This document shows positions 11,746 to 25,087 of a stretch of DNA of 64,000 nucleotides, one piece after another; position 1 is the first letter of the stretch, and every line of letters starts with the position of its first letter. The translations under genes were made by a program, and so were the position numbers. Location: contig OU342630.1 of assembly GCA_910589415.1 (NCBI GenBank), positions 73,714,186-73,778,185 of the forward strand, read 5' to 3'. The notes under the pieces were generated by a model. The model did no database searches. It worked only from the letters and a program-made list of their open reading frames with translations, and had not been told where the DNA came from. The DNA is from Malachius bipustulatus. Lineage: Eukaryota; Arthropoda; Insecta; Coleoptera; Melyridae.

Positions 11746-12868
11746 AAACGAAACGAAAACAAAACGAAAGCACAGGTGTGCAAAAGAGTGGAATCCGAAA
11801 TGGACTGGAGTTTGAAACATGCATGAAAGGGATCTCTCTTCGCTTTCCATTTTTTTGTACTCTCTATGCAAAATCACAGCCCATCTCGCACTTTACCATT
11901 TTACGCCCTTGCAAACGAATTCTCTCGCTCATCACTCGCTTTTAGACATCCGATAGGAAAACAACAGTTAACAACAAGTCTCAGTTAAATTCCCCGCTTT
12001 TCCGACAAAAGAAAATCCCAGTAGGTTCTCTGCGTATCCGTTTCGGCCATACTAATCCTGGCATACCTCAATCAAAGAGCAGGGGTGACTACGGTGGTGA
12101 CTACGGTGGTAAACACAACGTAAGAAAACACAGCGGTCCTATTAGGAGAAATTCGGAAAACTAGACGATCACGCGTGGCTTTTCGCTATAGACGAACGGG
12201 CCGGGGTCCTCTTCGTTACACCTTCTGATTGAAACTTGAAAAATAAATTATATTTATTTTTATGATTAGATATTTATTAACTAATAAAACATACCTATAA
12301 AAACAAAATTTATGTGCTTACAGGCATTATCTAAAAATGTAGGTACCTAAGAAAATTTATCGTAAAGGTATGTGAGCAAAGTGGATAAGTTATTTGAACT
12401 TATTTAACAGCAGATATCTCAAATCGACTGTCCATCATGGCATTGAACTTTAAGAAACAATAATATCACAAATATCTTACACCGTAATCACAACCAACTC
12501 TAATTTTTAAAAAAGTTGAATAGGATTAGTTTTATATTAAAAAAATCACAAAATATTTCATTGACTATTTTACTTATCAATGGCAATTTAAATTTAAAAT
12601 ATTGCGCTCTTTTCAGCAGTCAAAAATGTAAACGTTCCATTCACAATAAGTAGTAGTCTCCTAGGTTTAGAAATCTCGCAATCTAAGACTAAAATTGGTG
12701 CCGATGTAGACAACACAAATAACAGTGCGTATTTTACTGGTTATATACCCATCGTAGAAACTAAAATAGTGAATGAAATTACCAGGAGTTTAGTTTCTAT
12801 TAATTCAGAATTTAAAAACCTTCGGGGATTTTCTTGTAAATTTTCCATTAACAAAATATGATCATAAA

Positions 12869-13612
12869 TACAGGGTGATTCAAAATTCAGTGCAAAGATT
12901 TTAAGGGCGTATTTACCAGCCAAAAATAAGATTTTTTTTAATATAATCGTATGTCTTAACTTGCTTCGTTTTCTAGATACAGGGTGTAAAATTTTGAAAA
13001 TTGAAAATTTATTTTCCATTGTGGAAAGGACAGAAAAATGAAAAACAGCCACACAAAAAACTAAACCGACTGTAAACACCAAAATATAAATAACGACAAA
13101 TGTGTCATGGTTAGAGAGAAAAACAAATTACTGCTAACAAAAGTCACAGCCCCCTACTTACTTGTTTTAATACCAGGCACAGATTTTGATTTTTTCCTCG
13201 GAAACAAAGCTAGATACGAGTAAAGCTCAAGAGGCAAGAAAGTTACATTATTGACCGCTTATAGTCTAAAAAAAATATAAATTGTCAAAAGAGCAGTGCA
13301 TGACTTAACATAATTTTACCTATAAGTTTCAAGTAGGTAGCCCCCTGAGACGCCACTGGAAATTATAAATTCATGTTATTCCCATCAAAGGTAGGCCCTT
13401 ATGACAACAAATAAGCCTATAAAATTTTATTTAAATCGGCTGAGAGGTTTTTGAAACATTGATAAAATTCGATTTTTTTTTTCAAAATTTGACCCCCTCT
13501 GTATCTAGAAAACAAAACAAGTTAGGACATACGATTATATGAAAAAAATTCTTATTTTTGGCTGGTAAATACGCCCTTAAAATCTTTGCACTGAATTTTG
13601 AATCACCCTGTA
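12869..13612. mobile_element. CAGGG-ended foldback element A, 744 bp
   Basis: It starts TACAGGGTGATTCAAAATTCA and ends with the complement TGAATTTTGAATCACCCTGTA. Arms of about 130 bp (12869-13000 and 13480-13612) pair with few mismatches, including TTTTAAGGGCGTATTTACCA and ATACGATTATAT-type blocks. The spacer has no coding capacity. It is a non-autonomous inverted-repeat transposon with TA at both edges. Confidence 0.85.
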
Positions 13613-13742
13613 TATTGCTATCATATTAGGAACTTATAGTATACCTACCTATAATGTAATAATTTTAATAATATTTTAATCATTTGTGATGTATGTAAAT
13701 GTAATGTACCAATTGGAATTAATTTTCTGTGGAGTACTTCCT

Positions 13743-13776
13743 AAATAAATGAATAAATAAATAAATAAATAAATAA
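13743..13776. repeat. (AAAT)n microsatellite
   Basis: About eight AAAT/AATA units, with one variant near the start. Confidence 0.9.
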
Positions 13777-15436
13777 TACCTATACCTATATTATGGAACT
13801 TTTTTATTCTAGGTACTTATGTTAAAACTTTGCATGCTAAAATTGAAACGAAGATGAAGTTGCTATGGTAGGTACAACAATAAACTTATGAAGTAAAGCG
13901 GGAAAAAGACGAAGGGCTACCTATTTACTTACATGTGTATATAAATTTAACACTGTATTGAGCACTAAACCTGGTGTAAAAATGTAATGAAAACCTCAAA
14001 GTTCGTTTCTCAATAATTGCGATTATTAAAAGAGAATATTCGAATATTGACAAAACAATCGAAATTAATTCTCTGGAATAAAATGCCATTCATTATTCTT
14101 GATTTATTGATTTATTTAATATTTAAACAGACAACGGCAGACAATGAGAAAAATTTGCTGATCTTAAAAATTAAAAAAAAAATCTTCTCAACGCGAAACC
14201 CAAGAAATACGAGTAAATGATGTTTTTTCTTATAAAACGAAAAAGCAACGCTTGAAGTTAAATAAAAAATAAATAAATGAGCACACCTTATCAAGATATG
14301 AAATATTAACATCAGTATATAAACCGTACCTAATGCTATTCCTAAAAATCTACTCCGCTAAAACAAAATGTAGGTACCTAATTATTTATTATGATTCATA
14401 TATCTATCAAACAAGAATTTCATGAATGATATTAGGAGCATTGCAGATAGATTAAGAGGGTAACAATGGGAGAAAAACTATAGGTGACCTTAATACCTAT
14501 TTCGTTTAGTTACCGAACAACTCACAATAATGATTAAACTTTCGTTTGAGTGTTACTTAATGATGCGTTTAATTACACGCATGAAGAATAATAACAGTGT
14601 CAGAAATAAATTGAGATCACCATATTCAGAACAGACAACAATAATTCCACTTTCTTGATGACAATCATATTTGTGGGTTTCTTTGCACATATAGGTCACC
14701 CTTCACGCAGTCTCCACCTAAATTAAAAAAATTTAATTTTTTTAAATAATCAAACAGTTCGTGAGACGTAATTCACTGAGAAAATTTAGTTTTTTGGTGG
14801 AATTACTTTCGCTACCGCCAATTTAATCACTGCAATGTTACTTTTTAGCAGCGGAAAAAATCACTTTTTTAAACAGTTTGGTTTTATTTCAATAGGGTGT
14901 TTTTTAATGATAACGAAACATTTTTTAAAACCACTATCCAGCAAGAGTTCTTATGTGTGATTAAAATTACTTTTTTGAAATTAAAAATAACTTTTTAACA
15001 ACTAAAAACGCGTTTCTATGATAAATATTACAAGTGATTAATAAAAATGTTTTTTTTTAAACATAGTCAATCGCCTTTCTAGACGTGGAGGGCTCTTTTT
15101 GGTTGCAAAAGCTTAATTTGTAGAATCAGAAAGTTTTTTTGTGAAAATCTTATTCAGGGCAAAAATGCCCGTTACAAATTATCGATGGCAATAATAATAA
15201 TTGACAAAGCATTTTACTTTTCTTAATTCAAAGAACACTGAATGTCATTAGCAGGAGTTAAATCTAATCAGCTTCACTTGTTTAAATGTAGTGTAGTGAT
15301 TTATCTAAATACAAGTGATTGTGCGCAGTTTGGGAAGTTGCATGTAAAGTTTGAGTGAATCAAATTATTGGATTTAAATAAATGCCTAGTAATATCTAAT
15401 TTAATAAAATAGAGTGAGCATTTTGTTTTTTTTTTA
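13777..15436. other. No gene recognised
   Basis: AT-rich DNA with poly(T) and poly(A) tracts. Short open frames near 14017-14312 occur on both strands over the same AT-rich bases and have no motif. Confidence 0.5.
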
Positions 15437-16540
15437 TATACATATAAATAACACCGAAAAAAATTAAGGGGTGATTCTGTGATGAAAATTAAGGGGGGTA
15501 TTTGGTATAGAATTTTTCGAAAAAACTCTCCCCGAAAAAGTTACACCCCTCCGAAGAATTAAAAAAAAAATGGTTTTTATTTTTTATTTTCCCTGTATAT
15601 TAAGCTAAAGACACGAAAATTGATAAATATTAATTGTCAATGAAACTACATATTTTGAATTTTTTTCAACCCTGAAGTATGCTTAGAAGGGATTGAAATA
15701 GTCAACCCCTAAGATATTTTTACCTTACAATTTTTTTTAGATTAAAATTTTTCTTAAAAAAAAACACGGCTGAATAGCTCAATTAATCTACAAACTTTTT
15801 TATCTCCATAAGTTTTTTCTGAAACTTGCGCACTTAAGAGAAAAAAATAAATGTATTGCAAGCTCATGTTATAAATAGTGTTTTATTGAACAATAATAGC
15901 CAACCAAAAAATTTGGCAAAGATTCTTACAACTAAAACAATAGTAAACAAATAATGAAAAAAGAAACTGTTGAAGGTCAACAATACAATAATAATGCTAT
16001 CAGTATTATTGTTTTTACGAATGTCACTGCAAAACACAGACCACTAGACCTTATAAGGCAAAATATCCTCGCGTTTGCTCATCTTTGTGAAAATGCATTT
16101 CATTTATTTTTTTTCTCGTAAATGCTTAAGTTTTCGAAACAACTTGTGAAGATAAAAAAGTTTGTAGATTCATTGAGCTATTCAGCCGTGTTTTTTTAAG
16201 GAAAATTTTTAATCTAAAAAAAAAAATTGTGTGGTAAAATATCTTAGGGGTTGACTATTTCAATCCCTTCTAAGCATACTTCAGGGTTGAAAAAAATTCA
16301 CAATATGTAGTTTCATTGACATTTAATATTAACCAATTTTCGTGTCTTTAGCTTAATATACAGGGAAAATAAAAAATTAAAACCATTTTTTTTTAATTCT
16401 TCAATAATATTTCTTTTTTTAAGGTGTAACTTTTTCGGGGAGAGTTTTTTCGAAAAATTCTATACCAAATACCCCCCTTAATTTTCATCACAGAATCACC
16501 CCTTAATTTTTTTCGGTGTTATTTAGATACACCCTGTATA
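15437..16540. mobile_element. Foldback element B, arms ~400 bp
   Basis: The right end is AAATAACACCG-complement followed by TACACCCTGTATA. The left end retains AAATAACACCGAAAAAAATT but its CAGGG has decayed to CATAT. The arms 15437-15830 and 16125-16540 pair along nearly their whole length, for example CGGCTGAATAGCTCA against TGAGCTATTCAGCCG and GGGTTGACTATTTCAATCCC against its complement. The central spacer is about 300 bp. No transposase frame is present. Confidence 0.85.
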
Positions 16541-16829
16541 TAATAAAATATTCAAAATATATTGGCTTGTTAAACTTCCAATTTCTCTCCTTTCCTCCAT
16601 CTCAATTCTGCCTGATCAATGGAAACTATTTGTGGTTCAAAAGAACTTTTCCCGAATTAAAAAATAGTTTTCAATGGTTGAAGAGAAGTTCTCTAAAGAT
16701 TAAACGATGGCTTTTTTGTGACTAAAAAACAATTATTAGGTATTTAGAAACCTTTTAACTGCTAAAAAGCAAGTACTATTTAGCAGAAGAAACTTATTTT
16801 CAAAAGAGATACCCCTATGTAAATAGAGG

Positions 16830-18440
16830 TATTTTTTTCATTCATTTCATTTATTTAAATTATCGTGTCTCGACATCAGATGGCCATTGACACATTAACA
16901 GTACACTTACAATATTGTAATATTATACAAGAAGAGGAACATTTGCATTTGCATTTACATTAGTTCTATTAAAATCTGTATCATAAAGAATTGAAGCTGG
17001 CATTGATTCTTGGATCCATTTCTTATATTTCATGGTAGAAGTCTATGTCTTGCAGGTATTCAATGAGACGTGGTATCTGGCTGGGGGAACTGAGGATTTC
17101 CCGTATGCACTGTGATAGGCATTTATTTTGCCGGCTTATCTCGTAGTGAGGGCAGTCTATAATTATGTGTTTAACGGTAAGGGGGTGGAAACATTTTCTA
17201 CATACAGGTGGGTCCTCGGTAGCCATTAGGTGTTTGTGTGTTATCCGGGTGTGGCCAATTCGCAGTCTTCTGATGACAATTTGTTCTCTTCTGCTCATAG
17301 AAGGTAGTTCAACTGGTTTTACTGAGGGATGGATTTCCTGCAGCTTGGAGGGGATTGTATTCCAGTGGATTTGCCAAGAGATTCTCGTGGAGCGTTTGAA
17401 GTGGGCTTTGAGATCAGTATGGATTTGAACTCTTTCAGGAGTTGCGTTTGATGATGTGGTTTGTTTGGCCTCCTGGTCGGCTTTCTCGTTTCCAGGTATG
17501 CCGACATGTGATGGAATCCAAATTATAGTAATGGCTACTCCAAGGGAGGCAAGTTTATTGGAAGAGTCGTGGATGGCCGATACTAGGGGATGGTCTGTAT
17601 AAATGTTGTTAATAGACTGGATGGCGGCAAGTGAATCTGTGCATATGGCTACTTGCTTGTGGTCGGAAGTTAGTGAGTTCAAGGCTTGTTGGATAGCAAA
17701 AACTTCACCTGTGTGGACGCTGGAGAAAGACGGTAGAAGACTTGTTATGATGACTCGGTTAGTAGAGGTGACTGCACAGCCTACGCCAGATTCAGATTTG
17801 GAAGCATCCGTGTAGAGGATTTTATCAAAATGGAACGAGTTGATTAGAGTTAGGAAGGCTTGTTTTATTACTTCATGTGGAGTTTCAAGTTTGTTGTATC
17901 TGGTGAGGGAGGTGTTGATTTTTGGCAGTGACTTGTCCCAGGGCGAGAAAGAGAAAATAGGTTTTAAGGTTGTCTGGGTGAGGTCTATGTTGCGAAGGAG
18001 GGGGGAGAGAATTTGCGGTAGCGGTTGTGGCCTTGACTGATTAGGGAGTTTATTAGTGATGAAGCAAGATTTTGTTGATTAGCTGATATTCTGGCAAAGT
18101 ATAGCAGTAGAATTTGCCGACGTCTCAGCCATAATTTAAGGTGGTTCATTAGCCTCACAGTAGAGACTTTCGACAGGGCTGGAACGGTAGGCTCCTAGAC
18201 AGATTCGCAGTGCTGTGTTTTGGACTGTATTGAGAGGTTTTTGGTCGGATTCTGTAGCTGACATGTATACGAAGCTGCTATAATCAAGTCTTGAGCGTAT
18301 GAGGGACCTGTATATTCTCAACAGGACATCTTCATCGGCCCCCCACTTTTTTTAATGGCTAATAGATTTTTGGTTAGCAGTACAAAATATTTTTCTCAGT
18401 GATAGTTCTAGAGAGAAGTGCTCTATTGAAGTGTCCTGAC
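16830..18440 (-). pseudogene. LINE ORF2 remnant: RT end, RNase H, Cys/His tail
   Basis: Reading leftward, the RT C-terminal part (WGADEDVLLRIYRSLIRSRL, LDYSSFVYMSA, then CLGAYRSSPVESLYCEANEPP in pieces) lies at about 18350-18136. A shifted frame LKLWLRRRQILLLYFARIS follows, and the frame changes again at the C run near 18001-18006. The last frame is open from about 18080 to the stop at 17023. It holds a complete RNase H: LYTDAS, GEVFAIQ, CTDSLAAIQS, and IPSHVGIPGNEKADQEAK with the catalytic Asp, Glu, Asp and Asp plus His. A CRKC...H...C tail follows. A 3' UTR and an A-rich tail (AATGAAATGAATG, then A7) end near 16830. I/R1/LOA-type clades carry RNase H after RT, so this belongs there. There are two frameshifts and the 5' end is truncated. 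Confidence 0.85.
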
Positions 18441-19049
18441 AGGATGTAATTTTTTTTAATCCTAATGCAATATTGTGCAGGTGACATATACATATTTGAA
18501 TTCTCAAGGCTATTTATTTTATTGTTTCCATAATTATTGGAGTTTTGATAATCCATAATATATCTCTAATTATTATAAACAAATTCATAACAATTAATAT
18601 TACCTCGCATATTAATATCTGGTTAATTTCGTAAAGTTTGAAAAATTAAAAGTGTTTTTTTTATTCATAAACTGAAATTTTTATGACTAGAAGATCAAAA
18701 TATTATCTGTACAAGGTCATTCTCAAATCATATGTAGGGAAATAAAAGGTCTGACAATTCCTTGTTTTTTTCTAAGAAGAAAAGTTCCTATTGACATGGA
18801 TCCGCAAACTCATTAATCGTTTGCGCGATACAGGGGAAAAATATATTTTTTTTGCCGATCTCTCAGGAACCATTGATCTCCCAATCAATTGAGCGTAAAT
18901 CTAACTTTTTTCATATGACACAAATTATAAAAAAAAATCTAAACAAATAGAATGTTTTTGTCCACAGCAAAACATGTTGCTACTATTATGTATTTCGTCA
19001 TAAAATTCTGTTTATCTTCAAAATGGTTAGAGTTTTTGACCAAGAGCAC

Positions 19050-19690
19050 TTTTTTGTATACAATACAGAAATCCATTGCGACACAAAATGTACTTTCAAA
19101 TAGTCAATTTGTTCAGTGTTGTAGAAACAGAGTGTCAGGAAAATGTAGGCAAAAAATTAAGGTGCTGATTCAACTTGAAAAAATATTGTCTAAGCTTCTA
19201 TCACATTTTTTAGAAAACTCACAAATAAGGCAATTGGATATAGATGAGCCGATCTAGGAGCTCACTGTGCAAGCCCTCTCCATCCTAACCATCTTTCAGG
19301 CAAAGTTTCATTGAGTAAATCTCTTACCCCTACTGCATAATGCGGCGGCGCACCATCATAGAGCATCCGCATCGTATTTCTTACCTAAACAGGCAAGTTC
19401 CGCCAAATGGCCACCTGGTTTCTAAAAAATCTAAATAAATTGCATCATTCAGTCTGTGTGGAAAGAAGTATGGTTCAAATAAATGGTATTTTATTATGCC
19501 GCCCTAGACATTAACAGTAAACTAATTTTGGTAACCGTGTTCTACCTCCAAGTGAGCATTTTCACCAAATCAATAATATCCATTATGAAGATTGAACACG
19601 CCATCATGCCCAAAGCTAGCTTCGTCCGTAGAAAGAATAGAAGAGACAAAATTTCTCGTGTTATTTCACAAATTCAGCTTATCTTGATAT
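19050..19690 (-). pseudogene. Degenerate DDE transposase (Tc1/mariner-like)
   Basis: No long ORF survives, but the minus-strand frames read as one decayed protein. They give NFVSSILSTDEASFGHDG, then EHGYQN, FTVNV, and FFPHRLNDAIYLDFLE, then after a frameshift MLYDGAPPHYAVGVRDLLNE, LPERWLG, and finally APRSAHLYP with SFLKNV. This is the order of the DDE core in insect Tc1/mariner-like elements of the DUF4817 or HTH-containing type. It has a first Asp in TDEASF, a second in YDGAPPHY, and a third acidic motif normally WPPRSPDLNP. The third motif has lost its Asp. At least five stops and one frameshift make it non-functional. No terminal inverted repeats were identified. Confidence 0.75.
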
Positions 19691-19699
19691 GAATTATCT

Positions 19700-21802
19700 T
19701 GATACATGAAAATTGAATTAAATAATTATTTTTTCTCAAAATTCAATTCAGAGAGCAAACGTCTTGTTTCCTATGCAACCCCCGCAGTTGCTCCCAAAGC
19801 ATGCTTTCATATTATTAAGAACGGTTCAAATTTTTTGTGGTCAAGTTTAGTGATAGCAAATTTTTAAAAATGTTATTCTCGGAAAAACTCATTTTATCGC
19901 GATGGGACAAGAGGACCTTTACCGAATATATATTTTCTTATGCTCTTCGATTGTACATCTTCAGAATTCAGAAAAAAATATTAAGAAAAAAGTTATCAAC
20001 ATTTTACTCAAGGTCAGGGAGTGTTAAGGCTCTTTGGCTTTGAGAAATTCAAGTCTAATTTGGGACAAGCAAGCACGTAAAGAAACTTTAATTCAAATTT
20101 GAAGAATTACACAAATGCACCGGATAAGAGGTAATTAAAAAATATTGATTTTAAAAAAACAACTTTGAAGAGCTGTAATTTTCTTGGATATTAATTTATG
20201 AATTTATGAAAAAATGTTTTGGGTACTTTTGGCAATTTTTTGTTCAATTGGTAGCAGCTCCTGTAATTTTTTGCGCACAATTTCCGGGCACCTGTAGGTA
20301 CCTGGTCTCTGTTCTAACTTATTAATGAACGTAACATAATTAATATAACGACACACATTATAATATGTAAGCACCCATGACATACTAACTTATTGCCAAT
20401 TGTTTCAGTCATCTCATCTTTCTTTCATCAATAAATTTATATTTTAAGCCTCTGAAGCCTCAGGTGATCATAGGAAAACGTAAATAATCAGTTATGACAC
20501 CGGTAGAAATAATATTAGGTCTAAAAGAAAATTCTCGGTAAATTTCCAAATGGTGAATAATTGTGATGAAATTCTCCTTACGACATATTAAAACATATAA
20601 TACGAATATAGTCGTCTTTGTAGCTATTTAGTTGAAAACGAGATAAATTTTTCCGAGACTAGGTTAGCTTGCATAACCAGATGTAGATGCTTGAATAAAA
20701 AACATCGAGATTCCTAGGTATAGGTAATTACCTATCTATCTATACACTTCCGAAAGAATATGTAATGTCTCTTAAGAGGAATTCATAGTTAATGCAGGAA
20801 TTAATTGTGAACTGATGATTTCGTGATTCACATCGTGTACAGATGTAATTAATTCCTAAAAATGTGATTACCAGTAGTCGCAGTAAGAAGTGAAAGGAAT
20901 TTCTCCGTGTGCCGACCTTTTTCAAATTGAAATGGAGGAGTATTTTTTGACCATGGTGAAAGGTGCTTTTTCAAATGTGTATTATATCAATAACCAAAGA
21001 CGTGTATGCGATAACAGATAAATTAAATTATAAGAACACCAACGACATTAGATCCTCAGTTAAGCCTCATGCAGTTGATATTCAAGGAGTTGTTAATCCC
21101 ATTTTACTATAAATAAAAAATAACAGTCAAGATCACGTTTTTTATGGCAGTTTTATTTGACAAAAAAAATAAAGTTACGAGCCACCAATGATTAATGCAC
21201 TCTTTCACTATGCAGACCTTAATAATGGTCAATATTTTGATTGAGTATTTATATCTACATCGAAACTTGTTTGGTTGTACTCAGTATATTACTGTCAGGT
21301 GCCTATTAAGTTGTTAACGACCCTAGGTGTTCTGTATGCCTAACAATACAATACACACTGATTAATGCCCCTAAGCTTTATTGTCAATTTCTAAAAGCAT
21401 TTCCTATTAATTAGTATAAGAAATCTGTCTTCACTTCGGTAAGGTTATTCACTTTATTTATACAAGCACGGTGGTAAAAACCAGATTTGCATAATGTTCG
21501 ATTAATCGTAGACTACATTTTCTGAATTAGGACTTTGCATTTAAGGCTAGCAAAGATAGGTACCGACTTTTTTGCAATCTAACATTTACTTCCGGAATCG
21601 ATATACATACTTACATTATTTAATCTCAACTTCTCGACTGATTAAAACAAGGTCTTACCTAAACATTTCTTGGGATATTTCCTAAAGATTCTGGTAATTT
21701 GTAAATTCATATCAAATGTATTGCCTATACTCTCAAACTCAAAGCTTTATTTCAAACTCATCCAGCTTCCGCTTAGCTTTTCATACTATACCTTTACATC
21801 AT
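19700..21802. other. No gene recognised
   Basis: About 2.1 kb of AT-rich sequence. Short frames (19837-20043 plus, 20740-20925 minus) show no known motif, Kozak-like context or neighbours that would support them. Confidence 0.5.
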
Positions 21803-22571
21803 TACAGGGTGTTATTTAATTGAATGTCAATATTTAAAGGGGTGATTTTTGGGTCCATTTTAAGAAGAAAACTTCATAAGAACGTATGTCCTAAGAGTCT
21901 TAACTTTTGAGATACAGGGTGATAAAGTCCTATTAAAATAAATCATTTTTTCGTAATATCTGTAATATCACTCTGTATATTTTAATGAACGTTTGTATAC
22001 AGGTATTACGCATCAAAGGGCATTTTTTCATGTACCACGTTTCATTTTATTTCCATTAGTGAGGATGGTGCACGATCGTGCAGAATTTTACCGGCATATT
22101 TTAGCAGACATTGATGGTACTCCATTGATTTCTGTTCAAATAGAAATCATTTTTGGAATCCCCATTCATTTCCAAGCAAATTTGATTACTTATTTTTTTT
22201 TTAGACCGAAGCACGGTTTTCGCCTAAAAAAATAAAATCTGTTTCTCTACATTGTCACAAGATTGTCGTTAAATGACAATAAAAAAATATAAAAATATTA
22301 TTCTGCAAGATGTGACTAGTGGAGATAAAACGAAATGTGGTACATGAAAAAATGGCTCTTGATGAGTAATACCTGTCTATTAAATTTCATTAGAAAATCC
22401 AGAGTGGTATTACAGATATTATGAAAAATTATTTATTTTTAAAAACTTTACCACCCTGTATCTCAAAAGTTAAGACTTTTAGGACATACGTTCTTATGAA
22501 GTTTTCTTTTTAAAATGGACCCAAAAATCACCCCCTTAAATATTGATATTCAATTACATAACACCCTGTTA
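21803..22571. mobile_element. CAGGG-ended foldback element C
   Basis: Terminal TTACAGGGTGTTATTTAATTG pairs with CAATTACATAACACCCTGTTA. Arms of about 260 bp (21803-22065 and 22305-22571) include a second internal CAGGGTG/CACCCTG pair (TGAGATACAGGGTG and CACCCTGTATCTCA). The flanks are TTA on both sides rather than the TA|TA seen in other copies. An open frame inside it (21993-22235) is a by-product of the arm sequence and is not called as a gene. Confidence 0.85.
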
Positions 22572-24980
22572 AGGTACTCCTCCAATTGGTCCACCCACAT
22601 TTATTTTTATGCTGCATATTCAACGTACAATAATTCTGGTCTGCCGTCTCTCTCTTAGTCTCCTTTAATGCCTTCTCATTGATTCATGTTACTGTAAAAT
22701 CCATGTATCTCATCATATTTCTTTAAATAGGTACTTTATATCATTAGCGCTACAATAAAAATAAGATCAGCCTATTTTTTTCCTGATTATTTCTCCTGTA
22801 TACTGCAATTATTCTTTATATTGCCCCTTCTCTTGTAAATTTGCACCGGTGGCTCTTTCTTAACAGCTTCTTAACAGTAATTTCCACTATACTGATGAAT
22901 TTTTTTTGTAACTGCTCATAATACTCCCCACTACAGTTTCTTTGAACTAACACAGTAACACCCGGTAAAGAAACTTTTCATAATTATTACCACACTTTTT
23001 TAGAGTTTTTCATTTAGAAAACTCATTCCACTTGACCACTTTTGACACCAAATATAAAATAATGCAAAGATCTCGTTCCAAGTAAAGTTACCTCTATATT
23101 TTAATTTTTTAATAACGCATGAAATCTCGGGAGTCTTGCATGAAGCATGAAGTCGCTAGATACATGTCTTTCTTGTCTTAACATGGTTGTAACAATTATA
23201 AAATTAAATATACGCATTAATTGCATGCATTTCCATGTATTCTGTGTCTCTTTGTAGTAAAAAATGACGATATAGATAGAAGAAGCTTGCAAAATAGATT
23301 GCTTAGTTTCCTTTTGTAGGGTACATTTTAACATATGTTTTGTTTTTATTCATTGTGCAACTCATATCATTATCAGAAAATTACTTATACCTCCTCGATT
23401 GCGTTAATCAACGCTTTTAATATTTTTTCTATTTAACAATTTTTTCGATAATTTCTTGCTAAATTATTCAACATCAAAAATTCAAATTACTTCTTTCACA
23501 ATTAATTCTTGAATTATTATTATCAATGTTTCACGATCAAGAGACTTTAGGCCGACCAAGTGTAGAAATTCTGACACACCTTTCGACAGATAGATGTATG
23601 AACTCAGCAAATTAAGTGTATACTACTCCATCAAAAATCAAGTTTCAAGATTCATTTTTCTTACTCTTGGTTTTATTTAGCTATAGTTACTGGACTCATA
23701 ATTAATATAGGGTGTCCCATAATATGTCAGCAGTATCCGTATCTAATTTTGTACTCCCACAGAGATATTGAGGGTTGAAAATTATTTCTTACAATATCTT
23801 TTTTATTAAATAACCGATTTTGATCATTTCTGTTTTATTTGTATTTTTTTATTTTGAATAACTTTAAAGTAGTGGTTTACGATCTTTTGTGTAACATGTA
23901 GGTACAATAACCTTCTTTTGAAAAACTTTCTTTTTAATCTCAATTGTACAAATTTTTAACTTTAATTTTCTTTTTGAATGATAGTTTTTACTTAATATTG
24001 TACCTTCATTCATTTCTTCGTATTTATTTCTTCTCTAATTTCGAATTCTGTAAATATAAAATTAACATCGTTATAACACCTACCGGTAGGTAATCCATTT
24101 TAATCTCACCAGGGAAATATTTCGGAACGGTGATGTCCGAAAAAGAGTTGTAGACAAAAGTTGTATGGTTGTTAGGGAGGCATTGTTTGAAGGCACAATC
24201 ATCCCCCACCTATCCCACCCTCCGCAGGGGGTGGTGGCAAGTCAAATTTCTTAAATAGCAACCCCAATTTTTTATGACGTGAGTCGATAATGTTGACAAA
24301 AAAATTAAAAATTTTGTTTGGAAATTTTTTTTCGAAAACGGAAACCTGTCGAGAGGTTGAGCTGTCAAATCTGTAATTTTTAAAATTCACGAATCATTAA
24401 TTTTTTCTCGTTTTACCGGTTGGTGAATGGGATGGGGGCGATGTGGTTACTATTCTCACTGTCAACAATTTTGTCAACGAAAGTTTGACAGTTGACAGCT
24501 CTGTCAAACCTCGCAAACAGTAGTAAACAGATAGGAGTAAACGGGAGTAGGTAAATAAAAATTACTCTATTATATCGGATTATGACAAAATAAGTGAACA
24601 AGCGAGTAGATTTTTCTGCTCCCAAAAATATGTATGTTTTCAACCCTAATTTAATAGAATCTCTGCATACTGATATAAAATTAAACCCTAATGTTTTAAA
24701 TTCTAATGTACCGGGTGGGCAACTAAGAATGGACGCCAACCATATCTCAGGAACGGCTGGTCACACAGGTTTAGGGTAACATTTTTTAGGAGGAAAGTGA
24801 CACCAAAAAATCGCAGGAAAATATTTTTGAGCTTCTAAAACTACCGCTAGGGGGCGTAATAGTCATGGAAGAATGAAAAATGGGTAGTTTCTCCGGTTTT
24901 TTTTTCTATTAAGGGTGTATTCAAAACATAAATGTAGTCTAATTCCCAGATAATTAACTTTTTTTTTACGTATGAGCTTT
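22572..24980. other. No gene recognised
   Basis: AT-rich intergenic DNA. A TAGGGTGTCCCATAATATG stretch at about 23707 resembles a lone foldback terminus. Short frames on both strands at 24413-24779 overlap each other and lack motifs. Confidence 0.45.
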
Positions 24981-25087
24981 ACTGTACACAGGGTGATGAA
25001 AAATCGCCTATTCTTTATTTTTTTCTGTTCACCATTGGTAACTTCGTTGTTATTGGAGCTATGAAGTCGGTTAAATTAGCAAATATG

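Larger units (their letters stand above)
8750..12240. repeat. Compositionally distinct non-coding island
   Basis: About 3.5 kb that is visibly richer in G and C than its surroundings and almost free of the AT homopolymers seen elsewhere. No frame longer than about 110 codons is open and none shows a domain. It contains a TATAAAAG box (9383-9390) and tandem arrays at 9456-9669 and 11293-11745. The right boundary is sharp near 12225, just after CTTCGTTACA, where AT-rich DNA resumes. A large non-autonomous retroelement (a long LTR or LARD-like unit) is possible, since its content resembles regulatory or leader sequence. However, no terminal direct repeat, primer-binding site or target duplication could be matched, so it is described without a family. 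Confidence 0.45.

Noticed and set aside
8750..12240. Interpretation of the island as an LTR retrotransposon
   Set aside because: No direct terminal repeats, primer-binding site, coding domain or target duplication could be matched, so only a descriptive call is made.
24594..24779. 61-codon plus-strand frame with a less AT-driven composition than its neighbours
   Set aside because: No motif, no homologue recognised, overlapped by a longer frame on the other strand, and no coding neighbours.
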